Shown here in pieces: positions 35,847 to 43,685 of a DNA stretch of 64,000 nt. The stretch is from Ruminococcus sp. UNK.MGS-30 (GTDB lineage: Bacteria > Bacillota > Clostridia > Oscillospirales > Ruminococcaceae), in the NCBI GenBank assembly GCA_000980705.1, contig LBCK01000005.1, positions 48,903-112,902 of the forward strand, read 5' to 3'. Position 1 is the first letter of the stretch. Every line of letters starts with the position of its first letter. The position numbers and the translations under genes are program-made. The notes beneath the pieces are model-generated. The model did not search any database, was not told the DNA's origin, and saw nothing but the letters and a program-made list of their open reading frames with translations.

Positions 35847-37376
35847 TCACAGTCCCAGTTCCCTCAGCATTTCATCCATCTTAGCCTGCACCTCAGCAAT
35901 TTCCTTTTCTGTTGCGGCAATATCAGCCTTGACAACATCAATATCAATGGGGGCTTCCTCCTCGAAAGTATCGACATAACGGGGAATATTGAGGTTGTAG
36001 TCATTCTCGACGATCTCACTCTTTTCAGCAACATAGCTGTATTTGTCCACGGCTTCACGCTTGCGGTAAGTCTCGATAATACGCTCTATATCGCTGTCAC
36101 GGAGAATGTTCTGGTTCTTGCCTTTCTCGAAATTGCCGTCACTGCTTGCATCAATGAAAAGCACATCGGATTTACTGCGGTTTTTCTTAAAAACAAGAAT
36201 GCAGGCAGGTATGCCCGTACCATAGAACAGGTTTGCAGGCAGACCGATAACAGCGTCAAGCAGGTTAAACTCTATTATTTCCTTTCTGATCTTGCCCTCG
36301 CTTGCACCTCTGAAAAGTACACCATGAGGCAGAACAACTGCCATGCGTCCGCCGTTTTCGTCAAGGCTGTGGAGCATATGCAGAACAAAGGCATAGTCGC
36401 CCTTTGAAGTGGGAGGAACTCCCCATGCAAAGCGTCCGAAGGGGTCAAGTGAAGCGTTCATCTTCTCTTTTTTCTTGTCCTCGCCACTGAGTCCCGAGAG
36501 GAAACCGCTGTCCCACTTATCGAGAGAGAATGGCGGATTTGCCACAACGCACTGGAACTTCATCAGCTTGTCTTCCTTGATATTCTGCGGGTTGGCGAGT
36601 GTATCGCCCTGCCATATTACAGCATCGTCAACACCGTGGAGAAACATATTCATCTTACACAGCGCCCATGTCTGGTTATTGACTTCCTGACCGTAAACGG
36701 CTACTTTGTGGGACTGCACTTTATTGTATGCTTTAAGGAGCAAACCGCCGCTTCCGCAGGTAGGATCGTAAATTCTCTCATTTTCCTGCGGCGAAACAAG
36801 CTCAGCAACGAGCTTTGAGACCTGACTTGGGGTAAAGAATTCACCGCCCTTTTTGCCTGCATCGGAAGCAAAGTTAGCTATCATGTACTCATAAGCATCG
36901 CCGATAATATCAGCGCTGTCCAACTGCGTAGGGCGGAGGTCAAGCTCATGGAAATCCTCAAGCAGATTGCGGAGAATAGCGTTCTTGTCCTTAGTCTCGC
37001 CGAAATCAACAGTGGAGTTGAAGTCGATAGCACGGAACACGTTGCGGAGCTTCTCGCTGTTGTTATTTTCGATCTCGGCAAGGGCAACATTTATCTTCTG
37101 ACCGATCTCATTATCGGTGCGGTTGTCGTAGAGATAATCGAAAGTGGAAGTCTCAGTCAGTGTGAAACGCTCATTGCGCATAGCACGTTCAACACGTCTT
37201 TCGTCGCCCTTGTATTCCTCGATATACTTAGCTTTAGTCTCGTTGTAAACGTCATTCAGATACTTGACAAAGAGCATGGCGAGTATGTAGTCCTTGTAAC
37301 GTGAACTGTCTATCTTGTTTCTGAAGCTGTCGCAGGCGCTCCAGAGTACCTTTTCTATATCATTTTTAGTAGTCAT
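35847..37376 (-). CDS. hsdM: Type I restriction methyltransferase HsdM
   Basis: 509 aa, the family's normal length. HsdM_N helical domain (residues 1-150), then the N6-adenine methylase with motif I PTCGSGGLLLKA (about 205) and motif IV VVANPPFS (about 283), plus GVLFRGASEGKIRKEII typical of HsdM. Its stop overlaps the hsdS region by a few bases. It is intact and only distantly related to the broken hsdM at 3973-5277. Confidence 0.95.
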   Translation of the reverse strand: MTTKNDIEKVLWSACDSFRNKIDSSRYKDYILAMLFVKYLNDVYNETKAKYIEEYKGDERRVERAMRNERFTLTETSTFDYLYDNRTDNEIGQKINVALAEIENNNSEKLRNVFRAIDFNSTVDFGETKDKNAILRNLLEDFHELDLRPTQLDSADIIGDAYEYMIANFASDAGKKGGEFFTPSQVSKLVAELVSPQENERIYDPTCGSGGLLLKAYNKVQSHKVAVYGQEVNNQTWALCKMNMFLHGVDDAVIWQGDTLANPQNIKEDKLMKFQCVVANPPFSLDKWDSGFLSGLSGEDKKKEKMNASLDPFGRFAWGVPPTSKGDYAFVLHMLHSLDENGGRMAVVLPHGVLFRGASEGKIRKEIIEFNLLDAVIGLPANLFYGTGIPACILVFKKNRSKSDVLFIDASSDGNFEKGKNQNILRDSDIERIIETYRKREAVDKYSYVAEKSEIVENDYNLNIPRYVDTFEEEAPIDIDVVKADIAATEKEIAEVQAKMDEMLRELGL

Positions 37377-37382
37377 TATTAT

Positions 37383-38483
37383 TTACCTCACATTTCTGTT
37401 TATGCCTTTAAACCAAGCATCAAATTTTTCACGGTTATGGTCGAACCATTGACTTGTTATATAATAGTATTTGCCGTTGAATCTGAATGGCTCTTTCCAG
37501 AATCTTATATGCCCATTTTTATCATATATCTTGCTTTTGTTGTCAGTGAAAAAAGGATATGTAATTCCGAATATTTTTTTGGATTCCTGAACATTAAGCA
37601 GAGCAAGCAATTCGTTATGCGTAAAGTGATATTGTTTTGCTTCAAGTTCTCGCATACATTTCTGAACGTGTTTACCTATCTTTTCCTCATCATTGGACAG
37701 CGTTATAGGACGTATCTGTTCTTGCTTTGAATCACCATAGTGCAGGGGTGTGTAGTCTGCTTTCAGATAAACATAGAAATCACCCGGATTTTCATTAAAT
37801 GCAATAAGAATTTTTTGAATGAGATCAGCAATTGCATTGGTGCTAAGGTTAGTCCAGACATATACGTTAGTGCCATCTATTTTCATATTTTTATCTTTAA
37901 CGTATTTGGATCCGAAATATGAGATTTTACGCCCTTTGAAATTCGGAGAATCGATTAATGTTTCAAAAGTCTTTTTAGGCTTTTTTACCAGAATATTGCA
38001 TATTTTGATTAGCGCATCAGTCCAATCAGTTACGTTGTATTTTGTACCATTGTACATAAAGCGGCATATTTTCTTATGAGTGTAGTTTTCGTTTAAAGTA
38101 TGAGGTTTACTGCTGTCAACCGCATATTTTGCATAATCTACTTTTTCCTGATACATTTCATCTTGTGCGATGTCAGAATCGGACTCGAAACCCGGTATAA
38201 ACTGAGAGGGAGTTGAGTCACGATCATCACTTGAATTACTTTCTGCGTAATTCAAATACTTATTTATATCTCTCTTGTATTCCTTTAGCTTGTCTCTGTA
38301 ATTTTTCAAGCGTTCATATTCTTCATCATTATCATTAGATGCCGCAGTTATTCTGCGCTCTTTTAAAGCTTCAATTGCTTCATCGATTTTAGATAGCAGC
38401 CATTCTGAAGCGTAGCAAATCGAATTTGCTATATCCGGTTCATTTTCACCCAGGTACGCATATACATCATCAATGTTAATCAT
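37383..38483 (-). CDS. Unrecognised protein inside the type I operon
   Basis: 366 aa. The N-terminal 90 residues are a predicted coiled coil (LLSKIDEAIEALKERR, YERLKNYRDKLKEYKRDI). The middle has a segment with the pattern W..ALIKICNIL..K.K..F..L, GRKISYFGSKY, and TNVYVWTNLSTNAIADLIQK. The C-terminus (about 290-366) is another compact region with WFDHNREKFDAWF. I do not know the family. It starts after AAAGGAG, lies 6 bp before hsdM and 13 bp after the half-HsdS, so it belongs to the operon. It may adapt or guard the half-specificity subunit. Confidence 0.75.
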   Translation of the reverse strand: MINIDDVYAYLGENEPDIANSICYASEWLLSKIDEAIEALKERRITAASNDNDEEYERLKNYRDKLKEYKRDINKYLNYAESNSSDDRDSTPSQFIPGFESDSDIAQDEMYQEKVDYAKYAVDSSKPHTLNENYTHKKICRFMYNGTKYNVTDWTDALIKICNILVKKPKKTFETLIDSPNFKGRKISYFGSKYVKDKNMKIDGTNVYVWTNLSTNAIADLIQKILIAFNENPGDFYVYLKADYTPLHYGDSKQEQIRPITLSNDEEKIGKHVQKCMRELEAKQYHFTHNELLALLNVQESKKIFGITYPFFTDNKSKIYDKNGHIRFWKEPFRFNGKYYYITSQWFDHNREKFDAWFKGINRNVR

Positions 38484-38496
38484 AAGATAACTCCTT

Positions 38497-39069
38497 TCAC
38501 TTAATTCGATTCACATTACTTATCAATGCCTTATAATATTTCTTTTTTTGCTCTATAAGTTTTTCCAGCAATTTTATCTCCTGATTTGATATCTCATATA
38601 GTTCAGCTACTTGTTTCTGGCGTTTAAGACTGGGTAATTTTATTTCTGTTGCGCCTACCATAGTTGGCTTTATCTGTTTCAGCATTCCGGCGCAACTCAT
38701 GCTGAATGCTTTTTTGATACGGTCTTTGTTAAGATACCACGCTATATACTGCGGCAATGCTTTTGTTATATCAACTCTGACAACCACAAAGTGCGACGGA
38801 ATGACAAGATTCGCATATTCTTCTGTAATATATACAGCAGTATACGGCTCCGAAGTTTTGACTACAATGTCTCCGACTTGTGTCAGATAGCTTGCTGTTA
38901 ACTGTTCTGAAGCGTAGAAAGGGATAGTGTCATTAATATTGATAGTGCCGTTATCGCAGACAGCTTTGAGATTAAGCTGACGATACTCAAAGCGTTCTGA
39001 GGCATCTTTTGATTCTTTACGTGAAAGAACGAGACCTGTTTTTACAGTCGCAATTTTATTTAGTTCCAT
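38497..39069 (-). CDS. Half-size HsdS-like specificity protein (single TRD)
   Basis: 190 aa from the ATG at 39069, which follows GGAGG; the longer ORF start is rejected. It has one target-recognition domain (ELNKIATVKTGLVLSRKES ... GDIVVKTSEPYTAVYI, LKQIKPTMVGATEIKLPSL) and one distal helix (SNQEIKLLEKLIEQKKKYYKAL). Full HsdS needs two TRDs, so this protein would act as a dimer, swap with the full subunit, or be an accessory anti-restriction or regulatory form. It is the first gene of the operon, just after the promoter. Confidence 0.82.
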   Translation of the reverse strand: MELNKIATVKTGLVLSRKESKDASERFEYRQLNLKAVCDNGTININDTIPFYASEQLTASYLTQVGDIVVKTSEPYTAVYITEEYANLVIPSHFVVVRVDITKALPQYIAWYLNKDRIKKAFSMSCAGMLKQIKPTMVGATEIKLPSLKRQKQVAELYEISNQEIKLLEKLIEQKKKYYKALISNVNRIK

Positions 39070-39186
39070 AAGCCCTCCAATCAATTTTGTTATGTAGATT
39101 ATGTAACCTGAGCTTTTTAAAAATATTGCCCACTCACAAATTAATATTTGCGTCATGAGCAATATGTAACTGTTTGTCTTGAGTAT

Positions 39187-39215
39187 AGTATATCACATAT
39201 TTCCTTGATTGTCAA
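39187..39215 (-). promoter_or_regulatory. Promoter of the type I restriction operon
   Basis: On the minus strand TTGACA (39210-39215), exactly 17 bp, then TATACT (39187-39192). Close to consensus; it drives the 12.7-kb operon beginning at 39069. Confidence 0.85.
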
Positions 39216-39324
39216 TAGCTTTTAAAAAAATAATTTTGTTATGATATAAATGTGACATGGTAAAAGAGACAATTAGTATTATGTAATAAAGCTGAAACAA
39301 AGTAGTTCTCAAAATATGTATTAT

Positions 39325-39360
39325 AATTCCGATAAGGTTCATTCCAGCCTTATCGGAATT
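39325..39360 (+). promoter_or_regulatory. Leader hairpin of the second amidoligase
   Basis: Arms AATTCCGATAAGG (39325-39337) and CCTTATCGGAATT (39348-39360), then TTTGTTTTTGGAGG and the ATG at 39383. It differs from the hairpin at 26022-26059 by one base on each arm, and both changes keep pairing (G-C becomes A-T). A TATAAT lies at its 5' edge (39322-39327). Confidence 0.7.
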
Positions 39361-39382
39361 TTTGTTTTTGGAGGTAATTGAA

Positions 39383-40156
39383 ATGGAAGAAAACGTAAGA
39401 ACCTGCGACATCTGCGGCTGTGAGATCAAAGAGGAAGAGGGAACATGGGTAGACGATCAGTTTCTTTGTCATGAGTGTGTTGACGAACACTGCACCACCT
39501 GCGATCACTGCGGTGAAACGATCTGGATTAACGATGCAGTACAGGACGATGATACCACACTATGCGAAACCTGTTACAATGACTACTATCACCGCTGTGA
39601 GTGCTGCAACAGAATTATCCATGACAACAACATCAACTGGCGAGGCGATTATCCTTATTGCAACAGTTGTTACGATGACTTTAATGATGAGATCGAGGAG
39701 TACAGCTACAAGCCTGATCCTGTGTTCCATGGCAATGGCAACCGCTATCTCGGTGTTGAACTTGAAGTAGACTGCGGCGGTAAGGACGATGACAATGCAA
39801 GCAAACTCAAAGAAATAGCAAATACAAGCCATGAGCATATCTACATCAAGTCCGATGGCAGTATTGACGACGGCTTCGAGATCGTTTCTCACCCAATGAC
39901 GCTTGACTATCATCAGCATGACATGGACTGGGAGGCTCTCCTGCATGAAGCGATAAAAATGGGCTACCGCTCTCACCAAACAAGTACCTGCGGTCTGCAT
40001 ATTCATGTCAACAGGAACGCTTTTGGTGACAATCAGGCTGAGCAGGAAGAAGTCATCGGAAAAATCCTGTTCCTGATCGAAAAGCATTGGAACGAGGTCT
40101 TCTGCTTTTCCCGAAGAAGCCAGTATAACATGAATCGCAAAACAGCAGATGCCTAA
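39383..40156 (+). pseudogene. Truncated second amidoligase with zinc-ribbon N-terminus
   Basis: 257 aa. It is clearly paralogous to the 24911-25996 gene: the same CxxC zinc modules, then RYLGVELEVDCGG and SDGSIDDGFEIVSHP, and TCGLHIHVNRNAFGDNQAEQEE. It stops soon after FSRRSQYNMN, where the 85-bp repeat begins, and so lacks the last about 100 residues, including the EFRLFRGTL motif. The ligase active site is incomplete, so it is probably inactive. No glutamine amidotransferase follows it. Confidence 0.8.
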
Positions 40157-40215
40157 CACTGATTCTGTAGACGTCTGCTGTTGCTTTTGCTTATGAAGTT
40201 CTTTTGACTGTCGCC
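40131..40215 (+). repeat. 85-bp direct repeat, left copy
   Basis: Begins TGAATCGCAAAACAGCAGAT inside the end of the truncated amidoligase. The same 85 bp recurs at 41211-41295 with no gaps and a small number of mismatches. It contains a hairpin, ACAGCAGA with TCTGCTGT, that could terminate transcription. Confidence 0.8.
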
Positions 40216-40255
40216 ATTCTTCAGTGATGTTATGTTTGCAAAAGTTATTTAGATA

Positions 40256-41074
40256 CTATTTGTTAAAAAGTCTAGAAAAAAATTGATCGAATATTTTTTC
40301 AAATAAGATGGTTGATACAAAAGCTACAATTGAGCTCGTAAAAGAGACTAGCTTTGCGACAATATTTTGATGTGAATAAAATTTACACATTATAATATAA
40401 ACTAAGAAACCAATCGCTAATGCCATTACAATTGCAATTATTAGTTTCTTTTGATTCTGTTTTCTTTTAATTTCTTGGTATTCAGATTCTTGTGCAAATT
40501 TTTCTTTTATCTTTACAATGTCCTTTTTCCAATCTTCATCTAGCCATTTCATAATTCCATTTCCGGGTCTTATTCCTAAATCAGCTAATTTTTCTACATG
40601 ACCACCAGAGTTTGAATTGACTGTTTCATGTCGTAATTTCGTTCGGAGTTTATATAATGCCAAGGATATAAATGTATCACCGACATTTAAAGAAATTGGA
40701 TTATCTGTTGGATTTTGAAGTAATACCATTAAATGTCCACAGTACAAAGGTCCTATCATTGTTGAAGAAAAAACAATTCCTTTTACAACAACTCCTACTT
40801 TTGCATGAAATGTTCCTCCAAATTTACTATTTAAAGCAATTACCTCCTCTGTATATACAACTGTTGTTGTATGTGGCACTAAGGTAATAATATTTTTATT
40901 ACAAGCGAGTGAAGCTTGATTGTATTGTCTCGTTCCGTTTTTGGAGGGCTTTAATGTCCAAGCTTTATCGCTAAGCTTAAGATTTATTGAGTTTTCTTTT
41001 ATATTATCTCTTGTAAAAGGCACGATGTATATACCCTTGCCTATATATTTTTCTATATCAATTTTACTTAGCAA
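40256..41074 (-). CDS. Membrane-anchored dUTPase/dCTP-deaminase-fold protein
   Basis: 272 aa from a TTG start after GGGGGAG. Residues about 1-150 match the trimeric dUTPase/dCTP-deaminase fold: NSINLKLSDKAWTLKP, LVPHTTTVVYTEEVIALNSK, FHAKVGVVVKGIVFSSTMIG, and ISLNVGDTFISLALYKL. A charged helical linker follows, then two transmembrane helices (about 210-232 and 240-262), so the domain is tethered to the membrane. The deaminase's catalytic Glu seems absent: the VLE of dCTP deaminase is VLLQNP here. It is flanked by the 85-bp direct repeats. Nucleotide-depletion defence or nucleotide sensing is possible. Confidence 0.75.
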   Translation of the reverse strand: MLSKIDIEKYIGKGIYIVPFTRDNIKENSINLKLSDKAWTLKPSKNGTRQYNQASLACNKNIITLVPHTTTVVYTEEVIALNSKFGGTFHAKVGVVVKGIVFSSTMIGPLYCGHLMVLLQNPTDNPISLNVGDTFISLALYKLRTKLRHETVNSNSGGHVEKLADLGIRPGNGIMKWLDEDWKKDIVKIKEKFAQESEYQEIKRKQNQKKLIIAIVMALAIGFLVYIIMCKFYSHQNIVAKLVSFTSSIVAFVSTILFEKIFDQFFSRLFNK

Positions 41075-41210
41075 ATAATCTCCCCCTATTTATATAGTAA
41101 TTTCATTCAAATCATTGCTTACTATTTTCAGTAAACAAAGTTATACTTTTTTGTAAGTCATGTCTATTTTAGCATATTTCACTAATATTTTCAAGTCCTT
41201 TTTAGAAATG

Positions 41211-41295
41211 TGAATCACAAAACAGCAGATGCCTACCAATGATCTCATAGACGTCTGCTGTCACTTTTGCTTATGAAGTTCTTTTGATTGTCGCC
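41211..41295 (+). repeat. 85-bp direct repeat, right copy
   Basis: Begins TGAATCACAAAACAGCAGAT; 1080 bp after the left copy, in the same orientation. The two copies bracket the dUTPase-fold gene exactly. Confidence 0.8.
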
Positions 41296-41914
41296 GCATT
41301 TAAGCTGATTATTCTTGTACCGACTTTTTCGGAAAGCAAATCATATTGCACAAATTCTTTCTCTATATTTTGTACAATGTGCCTATTTCTCAGAAAAACG
41401 CACTCATTTTTCCCATTTTCCCATTTTTCCCGCAAGAGAGGGGTACCCCAAAAATGCTACGCATTTTAACTAGGTCACGGTCAAATCCGCTTTGAACTCC
41501 CGAAAAATCAGGCAAAATTTGTAAAAGAAAAACCACGTAACCACGCTATATAACGTGATTACGTGGTTTTCGTAACCTTTCCGATTACGTGTTTTTATAT
41601 GCCTAAGGGCTCTCATTTTGATACAAAATAATCCCAAAAATCCCGCAATTCTGCGAGGTTTTTTGTTTTTCGGCTGAAAATCAAGAGAAATGCTATCACT
41701 CATGGATGTGAAAATCGAAAGCCAAATCGCAAACGATAGGAAAAGGTATCGTTTGATTTCTGAAGGCTGTTTTCAGACATTGTTTGTACATATATAGAGC
41801 TATCGTTTGCGAGGCACTCGATTTTGGGCTATCGTTTGCTATTTGAAAATCGGCTTCAGAAATTAAGCCTAGCGGCTGATTTTATAGGAAATTCAGAAGT
41901 TATCGTTTTGTTTT
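41296..41914. other. Non-coding region with palindromes and TATCGTTTG motifs
   Basis: No supported gene; a 77-codon frame on the minus strand lacks a ribosome site. It contains the hairpin at 41529-41570 (17-base arms starting AAAACCACGTAA) and several copies of (C)TATCGTTTG or its complement between 41729 and 41915, two of them forming an inverted repeat around 41730-41757. Confidence 0.55.
41529..41570. terminator. Long hairpin, possible terminator
   Basis: Arms 41529-41545 and 41554-41570 are 17 bases and pair at all but one position, which is a wobble. A-rich on the left, TTTT on the right. It is not tightly placed after any gene. Confidence 0.5.
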
Positions 41915-42886
41915 CTAAAGCCCTAAAATTTTTCTTGCTTGGGATTCCTCCATGCCACTGGCGATAAGGTTTGCGAGGGCTTTCATGAGACCTTTAACTT
42001 CTCCTCTAGCTTCACCGATTGCTTCGCCTTCAGCTCTGCCTTCAGCCTTGCCTTCCGCTCTGCCCTCAGCCTTGCCTTCAGCAATTGCATCCTTTCGAAT
42101 ATCCTGAATCGCTTTACACATATCGACCGTCTCCTTCCCTTCTGGAAATTTCATTTCTGAATGCGTAATCGTGTTGATGGCGTCTGCCGTCCGTTTGGAA
42201 ATGTTCTTGAACGCTGCATCTTCTGCAACAACTTCTTCTAAGCGTTTCTTGTCTTTAGAGTACTTGATGAATTTCAGCAGCTCACACAATTCCGTCTGAA
42301 ACTTCTCCAGTTCCGTATCTGACAATTCTTCCGGTGCAATGAGATTGACTTTGTAATCCGGTGTGTACTGTAAAATTCGTTCGTCTCGAACGAGCATCAT
42401 CTTGTGTATACTTCTCGGTGCGTCCCATTTATCCGCTCCAAAATAAATCACAAGCGTAATCACCGGCAGCAAATACTCGTCTTTATGAAAGCCGGATAGA
42501 AACTCCTCATGTGTCCCATAATTTTTCGCTTGCTTGTGTGATTTTCTTGCCGCTTCCACCTGATTGGAATACTGCATGGAATCATATAGCATATTCCGAA
42601 CCGGCATGGCATAATGCACATCGGTTTGGTTCTCGATGCCAAGAATGCAGTATGCTGCGTTATCATCAGCTTTTGCAGTTAAAAACTTCAATACATCTCG
42701 ACTCTTCTGTTCCGGAACAGTTACTCCGTCTTCGCCAAAAGGCAGAGCTAACATGGTGGTGTCCATTTCTCGAAGCTGTCCCGGTTGAATTACCGGTTCG
42801 CCATTGTACAATAGGAAATTAAATGCGTCAGCAAAAGTCGCTGCGTCTTTCATATAGTCTTTCGTAATGCTATCAGTATCGTGCAT
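41915..42886 (-). CDS. Rpn-family recombination-promoting nuclease / PD-(D/E)XK transposase-like
   Basis: 323 aa. It has the Rpn/PF04754-type core: DAATFADAFNFLLYNGEPVI near the start, ILGIENQTDVHYAMPVRNMLYD (catalytic acidic/Q motif), and ITLVIYFGADKWDAPRSIH. The tail is a degenerate repeat of AEG(K/R) units (EGKAEGRAEGKAEGRAEGEA), common in this family. Rpn proteins are stand-alone nucleases that promote recombination and may act in defence. GGAGGAACACC precedes the ATG. It is followed by several TATCGTTTG repeats. Confidence 0.9.
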   Translation of the reverse strand: MHDTDSITKDYMKDAATFADAFNFLLYNGEPVIQPGQLREMDTTMLALPFGEDGVTVPEQKSRDVLKFLTAKADDNAAYCILGIENQTDVHYAMPVRNMLYDSMQYSNQVEAARKSHKQAKNYGTHEEFLSGFHKDEYLLPVITLVIYFGADKWDAPRSIHKMMLVRDERILQYTPDYKVNLIAPEELSDTELEKFQTELCELLKFIKYSKDKKRLEEVVAEDAAFKNISKRTADAINTITHSEMKFPEGKETVDMCKAIQDIRKDAIAEGKAEGRAEGKAEGRAEGEAIGEARGEVKGLMKALANLIASGMEESQARKILGL

Positions 42887-42973
42887 TGGTGTTCCTCCCT
42901 TCCGTTGGTGCTACATATAGTATACCATACTTCCGCATGAAATGCAAGGGCGAGTTTGTGCTGAACAGAATAC

Positions 42974-43026
42974 TTGACAACTTGTCAGTTATGTGCTATA
43001 CTAAAAATGACAAGTTGTGTTGTCAG
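42974..43026 (+). promoter_or_regulatory. TetR/GH9 promoter with two palindromic operators
   Basis: TTGACA (42974-42979), 17 bp, TATACT (42997-43002). Overlapping the -35 is TGACAACTTGTCA (42975-42987), a 13-bp palindrome. Just past the -10, 43009-43026 has TGACAA, 6 bp, TTGTCA. Both share the half-site TGACAA, as expected for autorepression by the TetR gene that follows. Confidence 0.8.
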
Positions 43027-43052
43027 TTTATATGTACAAGGAGGAAGCATAG

Positions 43053-43685
43053 ATGTCACGAGGGTCGCCGGAGCTGACGAAGGCACGCAAAGAAGAAATT
43101 ATCAACGCTTTTGAGGAACTATTTTTCACCATGAGTTACCGTGATATTTCAATGCGTGAAATCGAACAGAAAATCACCATGACAAGAAGTTCAATTTATA
43201 ATTATTTTAAGACAAAAGAAGAGATTTTTTTAGGAATGTCGCAGAGAGAGTATCAGCGTTGGGGTGAAAGTCTGAAAAAAGTTCTTTCACACGAAACAAT
43301 GACAGTTTCAGAATTTGCGGATGCTATCGGAAAATCATTCGATAATCAGCCGAATTTTTTCCGTGTTGTTTCTTGGAATCATACAGAAATTGAAGAAAAC
43401 AGCCGTCCCGAAAGAATAACTGAAATTCAGCAAACAGCCTATGAAACGTTTGGCATTTTTATGGCGTGCATTGATAAATTTTTTCCGTCAATGAATGAAA
43501 CGCAAAAAAAGAATTTTCAGACTCTGTTTTTTACATTTTTGTATGGCATTGATTCTTATATAACTGTACCGCCGAAACAGGTTGAAACATTAAAAAACGC
43601 TCATCTTCCCTATGACAATTTAACGCCATATGATGCTATTTACAAGTTTATAACAACATTTTTAAACAAGGAGGTTTCAGAATGA
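43053..43685 (+). CDS. TetR-family regulator of the cellulase gene
   Basis: 210 aa with an N-terminal HTH (SMREIEQKITMTRSSIYNYFKTKEEIFL, about residues 27-54) and a helical ligand-binding C-terminus. It starts after GGAGG. The ATG of the GH9 cellulase overlaps its end (ATGA), so the two are one operon and the regulator most likely controls both through the operators at 42974-43026. The ligand is unknown; TetR control of a single cellulase is unusual. Confidence 0.88.
   Translation: MSRGSPELTKARKEEIINAFEELFFTMSYRDISMREIEQKITMTRSSIYNYFKTKEEIFLGMSQREYQRWGESLKKVLSHETMTVSEFADAIGKSFDNQPNFFRVVSWNHTEIEENSRPERITEIQQTAYETFGIFMACIDKFFPSMNETQKKNFQTLFFTFLYGIDSYITVPPKQVETLKNAHLPYDNLTPYDAIYKFITTFLNKEVSE

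Noticed and set aside
41470..41703. 77-codon minus-strand frame between the dUTPase-fold and Rpn genes
   Set aside because: It crosses the 17-bp-arm hairpin, lacks a ribosome site and has no plausible protein pattern.
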